From the NCBI RefSeq assembly GCF_030816155.1, contig NZ_JAUSXR010000001.1, positions 2,914,001 through 2,978,000 on the forward strand: 64,000 nucleotides of DNA, written 5' to 3'. The translations under genes and the position numbers were made by a program. The DNA comes from Arthrobacter woluwensis (lineage in GTDB: Bacteria > Actinomycetota > Actinomycetes > Actinomycetales > Micrococcaceae). Positions 7,242 to 20,801 of the stretch are shown here, piece by piece; the stretch's first letter is position 1; the number at the start of each line of letters is the position of its first letter. The notes under the pieces were generated by a model. It made no database searches. It had not been told where the DNA came from and saw only the letters and a list, made by a program, of their open reading frames with translations.

Positions 7242-8840
7242 ATGACCATCACCGTCACCAACCCCCAGCCGGTGGAGCGCGCCGAGGAGATCCTCACCCC
7301 GGAAGCCCTCGCTTTCGTGGAGGCCCTGCACCAGAAGTTCGCGGCACGCCGCAATGAGCTGATCGACGCCCGCGTCACCAAGCGCGAGCAGGTCGCCAAG
7401 ACCGGGACCCTGGACTTCCTTCCCGAGACCGCCGAGGTCCGCTCGGGCGACTGGAAGGTCGCCGAGGCCCCCGCGGCCCTGCAGGACCGCCGCGTCGAGA
7501 TGACCGGACCCGCCTCGCCGGCCAAGATGGCCATCAACGCCCTGAACTCCGGCGCCAAGGTCTGGCTCGCCGACCTCGAGGACGCCAGCACCCCGACGTG
7601 GCACAACGTCATCGACGCGATCCTCAACCTGCGCGACGGCGCCCGCGGCACCCTCTCCTACACCTCCCCGGAGGGCAAGGAGTACCGGCTGCGCACGGAT
7701 GCGCCGCTCGCCGTCGTCGTGACCCGTCCGCGTGGCTGGCACATGGACGAGAAGCACGTCCTGGTGGACGGCCAGGTCGCCGTGGGCGCGCTCGTGGACT
7801 TCGGTCTGCACTTCTTCCACGTGGCACAGCAGCTGATCGAAAACGGTCACGGCCCGTACTACTACCTCCCCAAGATGGAGAGCCACCTCGAGGCCCGCCT
7901 CTGGAACGACGTCTTCACCTTCGCCCAGGAGTACGTCGGCATCCCGTACGGCACCATCCGCGCCACCATGCTGATCGAAACCATCCCGGCCGCGTTCGAG
8001 ATGGAGGAGATCCTCTACGAACTGCGCGATCACGCCTCCGGCCTGAACGCCGGCCGCTGGGACTACATGTTCAGCATCGTCAAGTACTTCCGCGACGCCG
8101 GCGAGGACTTCCTCTTCCCGGACCGCGCCTCCGTGCAGATGACCGCGCCCTTCCTGCGCGCCTACACGGAACTGCTCGTGAAGACCTGTCACAAGCGCGG
8201 CGCCTTCGCCATGGGCGGCATGGCCGCCGTCATCCCGAACCGCCGCGAACCCGAGGTCACCGAGGCCGCATTCGCCAAGGTCCGCAACGACAAGACCCGC
8301 GAGGCCACCGACGGCTTCGACGGCTCCTGGGTGGCGCACCCGGACCTGGTCCCGATCTGCGTCGAGGTGTTCGACTCGTTCCTCGGCGACAAGCCGAACC
8401 AGCTGGACAAGCAGCGCCCCGAGGTCGAGGTCACCGCAGCCCAGCTGCTCGACGTCGCCTCCGCCAAGGGTGAGGTCACCGAGGCCGGCCTGCGCCTGAA
8501 CCTCTACGTGGCCGTGGCCTACACCGCCGTCTGGATCTCCGGCAACGGCGCCGTCGCCATCCACAACCTCATGGAGGACGCCGCCACCGCCGAGATCTCC
8601 CGCTCCCAGGTGTGGCAGCAGATCAACGCCGGTTCCGTGCTGGCCGACACCGGCAACACCGTCACCCGCGAGCTCGTCCGGCAGATCCTCACCGAGGAGA
8701 CCGACAAGCTGCGCGGCGAGGTGGGCGAGGAGGCCTTCGAGAAGTTCTACTCCCCCGCCAGCGAGCTGATCGCCGAGCTGTGCCTGGGCGAGGATTTCGT
8801 CGACTTCCTCACCACCCCGGCCTACGAGCTGGTCGACTGA
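7242..8840 (+). CDS. aceB: Malate synthase A
   Basis: Condenses glyoxylate with acetyl-CoA to give malate and CoA in the cytosol. The 532-residue length is that of the A isoform. The most diagnostic block is GTIRATMLIETIPAAFEMEE, followed by ILYELRDHASGLNAGRWDY; the first carries the catalytic Arg and metal-binding Glu, and the second continues the active site. Earlier, LADLEDASTPTWHN supplies the Asp/Glu-rich strand, and FAMGGMAAVIPNR and GSWVAHPDLVP follow in the usual order. In this cluster it assimilates glyoxylate made from ureidoglycolate and feeds the malic enzyme upstream. The DUF6986 gene overlaps its stop codon (TGATG), so the two are translationally coupled. The start is preceded by AAGGA. 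Confidence 0.96.
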   Translation: MTITVTNPQPVERAEEILTPEALAFVEALHQKFAARRNELIDARVTKREQVAKTGTLDFLPETAEVRSGDWKVAEAPAALQDRRVEMTGPASPAKMAINALNSGAKVWLADLEDASTPTWHNVIDAILNLRDGARGTLSYTSPEGKEYRLRTDAPLAVVVTRPRGWHMDEKHVLVDGQVAVGALVDFGLHFFHVAQQLIENGHGPYYYLPKMESHLEARLWNDVFTFAQEYVGIPYGTIRATMLIETIPAAFEMEEILYELRDHASGLNAGRWDYMFSIVKYFRDAGEDFLFPDRASVQMTAPFLRAYTELLVKTCHKRGAFAMGGMAAVIPNRREPEVTEAAFAKVRNDKTREATDGFDGSWVAHPDLVPICVEVFDSFLGDKPNQLDKQRPEVEVTAAQLLDVASAKGEVTEAGLRLNLYVAVAYTAVWISGNGAVAIHNLMEDAATAEISRSQVWQQINAGSVLADTGNTVTRELVRQILTEETDKLRGEVGEEAFEKFYSPASELIAELCLGEDFVDFLTTPAYELVD

Positions 8841-10105
8841 TGGCGGGCACTTCACTCTCCGCCGCCGATCTGGCGGACGTCGAAACCCGGCTCGCGGCCA
8901 CGGACACCCTCCTGGACCGCAACTACCCGGGCGATGACGGCAGCCGCCAGCCCATCCACACCGTCTACGTCTCCGCGGACCGCTTCACGCCGGACTTCGC
9001 CGCGGAATGGGGACAGGCCGCGAACGACGTCGTCGCGCAGCACGGCGGGCTCGAGGCCCTGGGCGCGCTGCTGGGTCAGTCCGAGGAGCTGAACGCCGCC
9101 GTCGCGCCGCGCGTCGCGGCCAAGCTCGCGAACGAGCCGATCGAGGACCTCCGTCTCGACTTCGAGGACGGCTACGGCAACCGTGGCGACGAGGCTGAGG
9201 ACGCCGACGTCGTGACCGCGGCCAAGGCCGTCCACCAGGCGGTGGAGGCCGGCACGGCTCCCCCGTTCATCGGCATCCGTTTCAAGTGCTTCGAGGCTCC
9301 CACCCGGGCCCGTGGCCTGCGCACGCTGGACCTCTTCGTCTCCACCCTGGTGGAGCAGGGCGGCCTGCCCGACGGCCTGGTCCTGACCCTGCCGAAGGTG
9401 ACCACCGTGGACCAGGTCACGGCCATGGACCACGTGGTCTCGCGCCTCGAGGAGATCCACGGGCTGCCCGCCGGCCGCTTGCGCTTCGAGGTGCAGGTGG
9501 AGACGCCGCAGCTGATCCTCGGCCATGAGGGCACGCACCCGGTGGCGCAGCTGCCGCACGTCGTGCCGGGCCGCATCAGTTCGCTGCACTACGGCACCTA
9601 CGACTACTCCGCCAGCCTGCAGATCGCCGCCGAGTACCAGTCCATGGAGCACCCGGTGGCCGATGTGGCCAAGGAGATCATGCAGCTGGCCGTCGCCGGG
9701 ACGGGCATCCGCCTCTCCGATGGCTCCACGAACATCATCCCCGTGGGCGACAACGTGGAGAACGCCTGGAAGCTGCACGGCCGCCTGGTCCGCCGCTCCC
9801 TGGAGCGTGGCTACTACCAGGGCTGGGACCTGCACGCCCACCAGCTGCCGAGCCGGTTCGCGGCGAGCTACGCCTTCTACCGCGAGGGCCTGGCCGCGGC
9901 CACCACCCGCCTGAAGAACTACTTCTCCCAGACGGACGCGGGTGTCATGGACGAGCCCGCCACCGCGCGGGCGCTGGCCAACTTCGTCCTCCGCGGCGTC
10001 CAGTGCGGCGCGGTCGGCGAGGACGAGGTCCTGGCCCTGACCGGCGTCGCACTCCCGGAGCTGACGGTGCTCGCGCACCCGCGGCTCGCCACCACTTCTC
10101 ACTGA
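8840..10105 (+). CDS. DUF6986 family CitE/HpcH-like lyase or aldolase
   Basis: A 421-residue protein of the HpcH/HpaI-CitE TIM-barrel superfamily. Barrel-strand motifs are visible in order: LRLDFEDGYGNR (metal-binding acidic strand), IGIRFKCFEA, LVLTLPKV, RFEVQVETPQLILG with its conserved Glu, and ISSLHYGTYDYSA. The start codon overlaps the malate synthase stop, and allE follows 18 bp later, so it is embedded in the ureide operon. Members of the superfamily make or break C-C bonds next to carboxylates, usually releasing glyoxylate, pyruvate or acetate. Its substrate is not established. Given the context and the absence of a visible AllA, a role at ureidoglycolate or another glyoxylate-linked compound is an inference only. 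Older annotations as a PEP-dependent kinase are not supported by anything I see. Confidence 0.8.
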   Translation: MAGTSLSAADLADVETRLAATDTLLDRNYPGDDGSRQPIHTVYVSADRFTPDFAAEWGQAANDVVAQHGGLEALGALLGQSEELNAAVAPRVAAKLANEPIEDLRLDFEDGYGNRGDEAEDADVVTAAKAVHQAVEAGTAPPFIGIRFKCFEAPTRARGLRTLDLFVSTLVEQGGLPDGLVLTLPKVTTVDQVTAMDHVVSRLEEIHGLPAGRLRFEVQVETPQLILGHEGTHPVAQLPHVVPGRISSLHYGTYDYSASLQIAAEYQSMEHPVADVAKEIMQLAVAGTGIRLSDGSTNIIPVGDNVENAWKLHGRLVRRSLERGYYQGWDLHAHQLPSRFAASYAFYREGLAAATTRLKNYFSQTDAGVMDEPATARALANFVLRGVQCGAVGEDEVLALTGVALPELTVLAHPRLATTSH

Positions 10106-10123
10106 TTCACGAAGGAGTCCTTC

Positions 10124-10954
10124 ATGGGAAATCTCTACTACCCCACGGGTGGCCTGCCGCCGCAGACCCATCTCACCACCGAGCGCGCGATCGTCACCGA
10201 GGCGTACACGGTCATCCCCAAGGGCGTTCTCACGGACATCGTGACGAGCCTCCTGCCGGGCTTCACGAACACCCGTTCGTGGATCATCGCCCGCCCGATC
10301 TCGGGCTTCGCCACCACGTTCTCCCAGCTCATCGTCGAGGTGGGGCCGGGCGGCGGCGCGCCGAAGGCCGAGTTCGAGTCCGGCGTCGAGGGCGTCATCT
10401 TCGTGGTCAAGGGCACGCTCACGCTGAACCTCAAGGGCGAGCAGCACGTCATGGAGGAAGGCGGCTACGCCTACCTGGCCGCCGGCGACGAGTGGGGTGT
10501 GGAGAACACCACCGGTGACATCGCCACGTTCCACTGGATCCGCAAGGCCTACGACCGTCTCGAAGGCTACGAGGCCACGTCCTTCGTCACCAACGAGAAG
10601 GACGTCGAAGGCACCGCGATGCCGGACACCGACGGCGTCTGGAAGACCCAGCGCTTCGTGCCGTCAGACGACCTGGCGCACGACATGCAGGTCAACATCG
10701 TCACCTTCCAGCCCGGCGGCGTGATCCCCTTCCCGGAGACCCACGTCATGGAGCACGGCCTCTACGTCCTGGAGGGCAAGGCCATGTACCTGCTCAACAA
10801 GGACTGGGTGGAGGTCGAGGCGGGCGACTACATGTGGCTCCGCGCATTCTGCCCGCAGGCCTGCTACGCGTCCGGCCCCGGCCAGTTCCGCTACCTGCTC
10901 TACAAGGATCAGAACCGCCAGATCAAGCTCACCGGCGCTCCGCTGCCGGGCTGA
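10124..10954 (+). CDS. allE: (S)-ureidoglycine aminohydrolase
   Basis: AllE releases ammonia from (S)-ureidoglycine to give (S)-ureidoglycolate, the step after allantoate amidohydrolase. The 276-residue bicupin has the expected domain order. The first cupin includes VEVGPGGGAPKAEFESGVEG and GTLTLNLKGEQHVMEEGGY. The second includes FQPGGVIPFPETHVMEHGL and LEGKAMYLLNKDWVEVEAGD, where the His/Glu metal ligands of the Mn-binding cupin lie. The fixed C-terminal YLLYKDQNR is also present. It is the last gene of the operon, 18 bp after the DUF6986 gene with GAAGGAG before its ATG. The enzyme implies that allantoate is degraded by the amidohydrolase route, although that enzyme is not in the window. 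Confidence 0.93.
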   Translation: MGNLYYPTGGLPPQTHLTTERAIVTEAYTVIPKGVLTDIVTSLLPGFTNTRSWIIARPISGFATTFSQLIVEVGPGGGAPKAEFESGVEGVIFVVKGTLTLNLKGEQHVMEEGGYAYLAAGDEWGVENTTGDIATFHWIRKAYDRLEGYEATSFVTNEKDVEGTAMPDTDGVWKTQRFVPSDDLAHDMQVNIVTFQPGGVIPFPETHVMEHGLYVLEGKAMYLLNKDWVEVEAGDYMWLRAFCPQACYASGPGQFRYLLYKDQNRQIKLTGAPLPG

Positions 10955-10971
10955 CCGGCACCGGTCTTCCG

Positions 10972-11062
10972 GCGCTGAGGCGCTGACCGCGACGGCCGCC
11001 GTCGTGCACTCTCCACGGAGGGGCACGACGGCGGCCGTCGGCGTTGGGGGGAGGCGCGGGGC
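10972..11062. repeat. Terminator-hairpin direct repeat, left copy (flanks AbiE islet)
   Basis: About 90 bp nearly identical to 12747-12838, interrupted only by a 3-base loop difference and small changes near the right end. It contains an 18-bp perfect stem (10990-11007 with 11023-11040) that terminates the allE operon. Confidence 0.75.
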
Positions 11063-11079
11063 GGAGTGGCTATGTTCGT

Positions 11080-11101
11080 TTATAGCGCTCAGCGCTATAA
11101 T
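11080..11101 (+). promoter_or_regulatory. AbiE promoter with overlapping operator palindrome
   Basis: TATAGCGCTCAGCGCTATA, extended by T/A at the ends (11080-11100), is a perfect palindrome around a central C. A consensus -10 TATAAT is at 11096-11101. The AbiEi ATG is only 7 bp after this -10, so the transcript is probably leaderless. AbiEi-type antitoxins bind inverted repeats in their own promoters, which fits autorepression here. Confidence 0.6.
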
Positions 11102-11107
11102 TGATGT

Positions 11108-11773
11108 ATGACATATGAGGCTGTGACCATTCTCGGTCACCTTGGGGAGGTCCGTGGAGGCCTGGTAACTTCCGCCCAGGCCAGTGCGGCGGGTGTTTCG
11201 CCGTTCCAGGTGTCCCGGATGGCGGATGCGGGAGTGCTGATTCCCGTGGGGCGTCGGGGTGTTTATCGGATGGTCGGGGCGCCCGAACTCGAGCATGAGG
11301 ACATCACGGCGACATGGCTGTCACTGAAAGGGATCGACGCCCCGGCGTCGGAGCATGGCGCGCAGGGTCTGGTCGTCGCCGGTGTCGACGCCGCGATCCT
11401 GCACGGCCTCGGTGATTTTTACCCCGGTGACCACGAGTTGATCTCTGCATCCCGGAAGACCACACGGCAATCGGATGTGCGGATCCGGCACGCGCAGCTG
11501 CACCCAGAGGACGTGACGTGGGCCGCCTCGGTGCCCGTGCTGACCGTCGAACGGATGATCGCAGACCTCATGGCCACCTGGGTCGAGTCGAGCCTGGTGA
11601 TCGACGTGGTCAGGGACGCGATCCAGGCTGGACGGCTCGTTCACCCTCAACGGCTTTCCGAAGCGCTGGCACCGATGGCTGCGGCCCGGGGTTTCGCGGC
11701 CGGTGACGGTGCTGCAGTCGCGGAGTGGCTGTACGAACACGCCGGACTGCAACCGCTAGGAGCTGTCGCGTGA
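11108..11773 (+). CDS. abiEi: AbiEi family antitoxin
   Basis: Antitoxin and autorepressor of a type IV AbiE toxin-antitoxin pair. The 221-residue protein begins with a winged helix (about 8-60: RGGLVTSAQASAAGVSPFQ, then VSRMADAGVLIPVGRRGVYR), the usual AbiEi N-terminal domain. A C-terminal domain follows, with VVAGVDAAILHGLGDFYPG and the VPVLTVERMIADLMATW helix seen across AbiEi proteins. Its stop overlaps the start of the toxin gene (GTGA). An inverted repeat covers its -10 box and the start codon lies at about the expected transcription start, so the message is probably leaderless. The pair sits in a roughly 1.7-kb islet between duplicated hairpins and interrupts what looks like an ancestral allE/lacZ convergent junction. 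Confidence 0.87.
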   Translation: MTYEAVTILGHLGEVRGGLVTSAQASAAGVSPFQVSRMADAGVLIPVGRRGVYRMVGAPELEHEDITATWLSLKGIDAPASEHGAQGLVVAGVDAAILHGLGDFYPGDHELISASRKTTRQSDVRIRHAQLHPEDVTWAASVPVLTVERMIADLMATWVESSLVIDVVRDAIQAGRLVHPQRLSEALAPMAAARGFAAGDGAAVAEWLYEHAGLQPLGAVA

Positions 11774-12705
11774 GCGAAGGCTACGCCTCGTGGACGGCAC
11801 TGGCTGCGGCACTGAAGGCCAAGGCCCAGCAGGACCTCAAGAACGGCGCGACCACTAAAAGCGTGCACGAGCAGCTGACGATCGCTCGTTTCGACCGGTT
11901 CCTCTCCCGTGTCTTCGCCGATGGTGGCGAAGGCTGGATGCTCAAGGGTGGAAACGCCATGCTCGCGCGCATCCCTGACACCCGGGCCACGAAGGACCTG
12001 GATCTGGGAACCGATCAGGACCTCGACGACGCGATTCGCGACCTGGAACAACGCACTCGTGTCGACTTCGGCGACCATCTGCGCTTCGAACTGGTCCGCA
12101 CGATCGCGACCGGCCGCGGCAGCAATCAACCCGGAGTCCGGTTGCGCAAGGCCGTGTTCGTCGCCCGCGACGCTGAGACCGGCAGGAACCTGGGCGAGGT
12201 CTCCGTCGATGTCGCTCTTACTCCCGCGCCCATCGGAAAAACGGACGTTGTGCAACCGGCCAACCGCATGGCGCTGGGAAAGAAACTCAGAACGTCCCCC
12301 TACCGGCTCTACCCCTTGGCCGATCATGTCGCCGACAAGGTCTCCGGCGTCATGTCGACCTTCGGTGGCCGGCCCTCCACGCGAGTGAAAGACCTCGTGG
12401 ACCTGGTCGTCATCGCGGGTACTCAGCAACTCAACGCCAGAGAGCTCCAGAAAGCACTGGACGCCAGAAAGGCCACCGGTCAGCTCTCCCCCGAGAACAT
12501 CACTTTCCTGATTCCCAGGCCATGGACGACAACTGCTGGACGACGCGAGTTCGAACGCCTGGCGCACGTCGTCGGCGCCGACCTGAATCCCGTGAACGCT
12601 GAGGCGCTCGTCGGGCGGATGGTGGATCCTGTGCTGTCCTCCGAACCGATGCCGGACGCTGTGACCTGGGTGCCTGGGCACGGGTGGGTCGGAAGCCCGG
12701 AGTAG
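11770..12705 (+). CDS. abiEii: AbiEii family nucleotidyltransferase toxin
   Basis: Toxin partner of the AbiE pair, 311 residues from the GTG at 11770, which overlaps the antitoxin stop by the GTGA arrangement typical of coupled translation. It shows the DNA polymerase beta-like nucleotidyltransferase signature: MLKGGNAMLARIPDTRATKD followed by LDLGTDQDLDDAI, with paired Asp residues for metal binding. VSVDVALTP supplies the third acidic strand and YPLADHVADKVSGVMST the helical Lys motif (K-x-x-A-like) of this family. Characterised AbiEii-family toxins transfer nucleotides to RNA targets such as tRNA ends, arresting growth; the target here is unknown. Its end is followed by the right copy of the flanking hairpin repeat. 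Confidence 0.88.
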   Translation: MSEGYASWTALAAALKAKAQQDLKNGATTKSVHEQLTIARFDRFLSRVFADGGEGWMLKGGNAMLARIPDTRATKDLDLGTDQDLDDAIRDLEQRTRVDFGDHLRFELVRTIATGRGSNQPGVRLRKAVFVARDAETGRNLGEVSVDVALTPAPIGKTDVVQPANRMALGKKLRTSPYRLYPLADHVADKVSGVMSTFGGRPSTRVKDLVDLVVIAGTQQLNARELQKALDARKATGQLSPENITFLIPRPWTTTAGRREFERLAHVVGADLNPVNAEALVGRMVDPVLSSEPMPDAVTWVPGHGWVGSPE

Positions 12706-12746
12706 GCGGCGTCGCAGAGCCGTCAGCGGAGGGACGAGCTTCCTCA

Positions 12747-12838
12747 GCGCTGAGCCGCTGACCGCGACGGCCGCCGTCGTGCACTCTCGAAGGAGGGGCA
12801 CGACGGCGGCCGTCGGCGTTGAGGCACAGGCGCGGGGC
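12747..12838. repeat. Terminator-hairpin direct repeat, right copy (flanks AbiE islet)
   Basis: Nearly identical to 10972-11062. The 18-bp stem (12765-12782 with 12798-12815) is identical in both copies; the loops differ at CAC versus GAA. It lies between the AbiEii stop and the end of the convergent beta-galactosidase gene. Confidence 0.75.
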
Positions 12839-12850
12839 CGCGCCTCCCGC

Positions 12851-17848
<4,998 letters not shown>

Positions 17849-17852
<4 letters not shown>

Positions 17853-19186
17853 GCCTGTTCCTTCCTGATGGTCAGGCCCTTGTTCCTGAAGACGGTCATG
17901 ACGTCCTTCTCGGCGGAGGCCACAGCGTCCACCAGGGAGGTGCCGCTCGCCTTCTTCCGGAAGCCGTCACTGAGGATGTTGAAGCTCTGTTGCGTGACAG
18001 GCCACCAGGACCACTTCGGGTTCTGTTCGCGGCTCGCCGGGATCAGCACGTCCTTGAAGTAGTTCTGCCCGCTGAAGAACTCCGAGGGCTGCTGACGGGC
18101 GGTGCCGACGAAGTCCTTGGCGGGTGACCAGCCGATGCCGCTGTGCTTGATCATGGCGTCGATGCCCTCGTGGGAGGTCGTCAGCCAGACGGCGAATTCG
18201 AGGGCCTCGCGGGGGTGCTTGCTGCCGGCGAGGATGGCCGTGGTGGAGCCGCCGAGGTAGCTGGACCCGAACCCGGTCTTGCCCCAGACCGGCATGGGGG
18301 CGGCCTTCCATTTGCCCTTGCCGCCGCTGACGCCTTCCACGAGGGCGTCGCCCCAGCTGCCGGACGTGATGGAGGCGATGCCGCCCTTGGCGGCCGCGGC
18401 GAACCAGGCCGGGCTGTAGTGGGCGAAGCCGGTCTGGACCAGGCCGTCGTCGATCGCCTTGTCGAAGAAGCGCGCGACGTTCAGGGTGGCGTCATCCGTC
18501 ATGTTGATGACCCAGCCGTCCTCCTCGGGCCGGAACCAGGTGGCGCCCGCCTGGCCCGCGAAGCCGGCGAAGGGGCTCGCGTCGCTGATCGCGAAGCAGT
18601 CGATGTAACTGCCCGCGCGCCGCAGCTCCTTGCCCACGGCGGCCCACTCGTTCCAGGTCTTCGGAGGGGTGGCCCCCACCTTCTCGAGGAGCGCGGGCTG
18701 GTAGAAGGTCGCCATGGGGCCGGAGTCCTGAGGGATCCCGTAGACGCCGCCGGTGAAACTGACCTGGCCCCAGAGCGTGGGGTCGTAGAGCGGGGCGAAC
18801 TCCTGCGCGCCGTAGCGGTTCAGGTCCACGAGGCCGTTGACCAGCATGAACTCGGGGATGGACCGCAATTCGATCTGTGCCAGATCCGGGCCGGCGCCGG
18901 CGGCGAGCGCCGAGTACATCTTCTGGTATCCGCCCGAGTTGCCTCCCGGGATCCAGACCACGTCCACCTGGACCTGGGGATTCTTGGCGTTCCAGAGGTC
19001 GGCCACCTTCTGGAAATCCTTGAGCCAGGCCCAGTAGGTGAGCCGGATCTTCTCCCCCGTCGCGGCGGGGATGGCCGGATCGGCGTTGACGGAGTGCGTG
19101 CCGGGAGTGGCGCAGGCGCCGAGTGCGGCCAGGGACAGGGCGCCCAGCCCTGTGCCGAGCAGCCGTCTCCGGGAAACATGGGGCAT
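17849..19186 (-). CDS. Sugar ABC transporter substrate-binding lipoprotein
   Basis: Extracellular binding protein of the importer, 445 residues, a family 1 solute-binding fold. The N-terminus has twin arginines (SRRRLLGTG), a hydrophobic core and the lipobox LAALGAC, so it is probably exported, perhaps by Tat, and lipid-anchored at the Cys. The mature start includes KIRLTYWAWLKDFQKVADLW, typical of the family. YQKMYSALAAGAGPDLAQIE and GVYGIPQDSGPMATFYQPAL are conserved ligand-cleft and hinge regions. I chose the ATG at 19186 because it begins directly with the signal peptide and has GAGAGG upstream; a longer frame to 19261 has no export signal. First gene of the operon; the TetR gene is divergent. 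Confidence 0.92.
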
Positions 19187-19244
19187 GACACATACCTCTC
19201 TGTACCTGTAGCGGGCGCCGGACGACGGAGGCCGGCGCGGCCAG

Positions 19245-19260
19245 TGTGACGAGGCTAACA
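19245..19260. promoter_or_regulatory. CRP-like site upstream of the galactoside operon
   Basis: TGTGA-CGAGGC-TAACA matches the CRP-family consensus TGTGA-N6-TCACA with one mismatch and lies about 60 bp before the binding-protein start, in the divergent region with the TetR gene. The short palindrome GAGTACTC follows at 19269-19276 and could be part of a TetR operator. Confidence 0.35.
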
Positions 19261-19322
19261 CAAATTTCGAGTACTCACTCTGATTTCACCGAGTTCGCCA
19301 CACCGGCGCTAAGCTCCACTCC

Positions 19323-19922
19323 ATGAGCGTCCAGCGAGCACCCCGCACCGGCAAACGCGGCCCCTACGCCAAGACGGCGGCGACCCGCCAGAAGATCGTC
19401 GACGCCGCCCTGAACGTGTTCGCCACGCGCGGCTATCACGCGGGAAGCCTGCAGGATGTGGCCGACGAGGTGGGCATGAGCCAGACGAGCCTCCTGCACC
19501 ACTTCAAGCGCAAGAGCGACCTCCTCCTGGAAGTCCTCGAACAGCGCGACATCGGAGGCGTGTCCCGCCTCGGACCCATGCCGTTCCGGGACATGGTGCT
19601 CCTGCAGGCGCGGGCCAACGTGGACATCGCGGGCCTCACCCAGCTCTACGCCGTGCTCAGCGGCGAATCGACTACGGAAGGCCATCCGGGGCGGGATTAC
19701 TTCACCCAGCGCTTCGAGCGGCTGCGAGAGGAGTACACCAGCGAACTCGAGGCGCTGCGTGCAGCCGGGAAGCTGCGCCCCGGCGTCGACCCCGCGCAGG
19801 CGGCCGCATCCCTGATCGGCCTCTGGGACGGTGTGCAGCTCCAGCGCCTCTACGCGCCGGACACGGTGGATGTGGCCGCCAGCCTGGAGGCCTATCTCGA
19901 CCTGATCCTGCTCCCGGAGTGA
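19323..19922 (+). CDS. TetR/AcrR family transcriptional regulator
   Basis: A 199-residue one-component regulator. The N-terminal TetR HTH (about 20-66) reads RQKIVDAALNVFATRGYHAG, then SLQDVADEVGMSQTSLLHHF, the canonical arrangement, preceded by a basic arm. The C-terminal ligand domain is helical with no recognisable ligand signature. Being divergent from the galactoside transporter operon, with a 136-bp shared intergenic region, it is a likely repressor of that operon and of itself. Control of a galactosidase operon by TetR rather than LacI is a little unusual, so regulation by context should be regarded as inference. Confidence 0.88.
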   Translation: MSVQRAPRTGKRGPYAKTAATRQKIVDAALNVFATRGYHAGSLQDVADEVGMSQTSLLHHFKRKSDLLLEVLEQRDIGGVSRLGPMPFRDMVLLQARANVDIAGLTQLYAVLSGESTTEGHPGRDYFTQRFERLREEYTSELEALRAAGKLRPGVDPAQAAASLIGLWDGVQLQRLYAPDTVDVAASLEAYLDLILLPE

Positions 19923-19992
19923 CCCCGGCCCCCACTGATTCATTCCGCGTCATATTTCTCAATGCCGGAATGGAGTCCGCCCGGAGCCGGTT

Positions 19993-20646
19993 GTGCCGGA
20001 CATGAGCGAAACCATTGGAATCATCGGAGCAGGAAACATCGGCAGCCAGGTCGCCCGCAAGGCGGTAGAACTGGGGTACGACGTCGTGATCAGCAACTCG
20101 CGCGGGCCGGAGACCCTCACTGAGCTGGTGACGGAGCTCGGCCCCCGGGCGCGGGCCGCGACGGCTGAGGAGGCGGCAGCGGCCGGCGACTTCGCCGTCG
20201 TCACGGTCCCGCTGAAGGCCTATCAGGACGTCCCCGTGGCGCCGCTGGCGGGCAAGGTCGTCATCGACACCAACAACTACTACTGGGAGCGCGACGGGCA
20301 CATCGACGCCCTGGATCGCGGCGAAGCCACCACCTCCGGACTCCTGCAGGAACACCTGCCCGAGTCGAAGGTCGCCAAGGGCTTCAACCACATCGCGGCA
20401 GCCGACATCACCACGGACGGCGCCCCCTCCGGCACGGAGAACCGCCGCGCCCTGGCCACCGCGAGCGACGTCCCCGAGGCGGCAGCCCTCGTCACGCGCC
20501 TCTACGACGAGTTCGGCTTCGACACCGTGAACGTCGGCCCGCTCTCGGAGAGCTGGCGCGTGGAGCGTGACCGCCCGGCGTACGTCGTCCGGCAGAACGC
20601 GGCCGAGCTGGAAGCGAACCTGGCGAAGGCGCCGCGCACCATCTGA
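19993..20646 (+). CDS. NAD(P)-binding F420-dependent-type oxidoreductase
   Basis: A 217-residue protein with an N-terminal Rossmann fold (IGIIGAGNIGSQVARKAVEL), followed by NSRGPETLTELVTELG, VVTVPLKAY and VIDTNNYYWERDG. These are characteristic of the NADP:F420 oxidoreductase/ProC-like dinucleotide-binding family, here of the short bacterial type. KVAKGFNHI is the usual later block. The C-terminal part is short. The natural reaction is unknown; reduction of a small ketone or F420-linked electron transfer cannot be distinguished. The GTG at 19993 has GGAG 8 nt upstream and is preferred over an internal ATG at 20002. It is monocistronic, with a strong hairpin after it. Confidence 0.82.
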   Translation: MPDMSETIGIIGAGNIGSQVARKAVELGYDVVISNSRGPETLTELVTELGPRARAATAEEAAAAGDFAVVTVPLKAYQDVPVAPLAGKVVIDTNNYYWERDGHIDALDRGEATTSGLLQEHLPESKVAKGFNHIAAADITTDGAPSGTENRRALATASDVPEAAALVTRLYDEFGFDTVNVGPLSESWRVERDRPAYVVRQNAAELEANLAKAPRTI

Positions 20647-20743
20647 GCCAAGGGCTCCCTGAGTCGGACGGGTCGGACGGTCGGCCCGGGGACCACCGCT
20701 GTTCGCGGGGTGCACAGTTGTGACACCGTCCGGACCAGGGCAA

Positions 20744-20786
20744 ACAGACTGCGGGCCGCGCCGCCGGGGCGCGGCCCGCAGTCTGT
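20744..20786 (+). terminator. Hairpin terminator, 19-bp stem
   Basis: Bases 20744-20762 and 20768-20786 form a perfect 19-bp GC-rich stem with a 5-nt loop. It ends the oxidoreductase transcript 98 bp after the stop and lies only 15 bp before the next ATG, so it may also fold in the leader of the next gene. Confidence 0.65.
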
Positions 20787-20801
20787 GACAGAGTTAACCC
20801 C

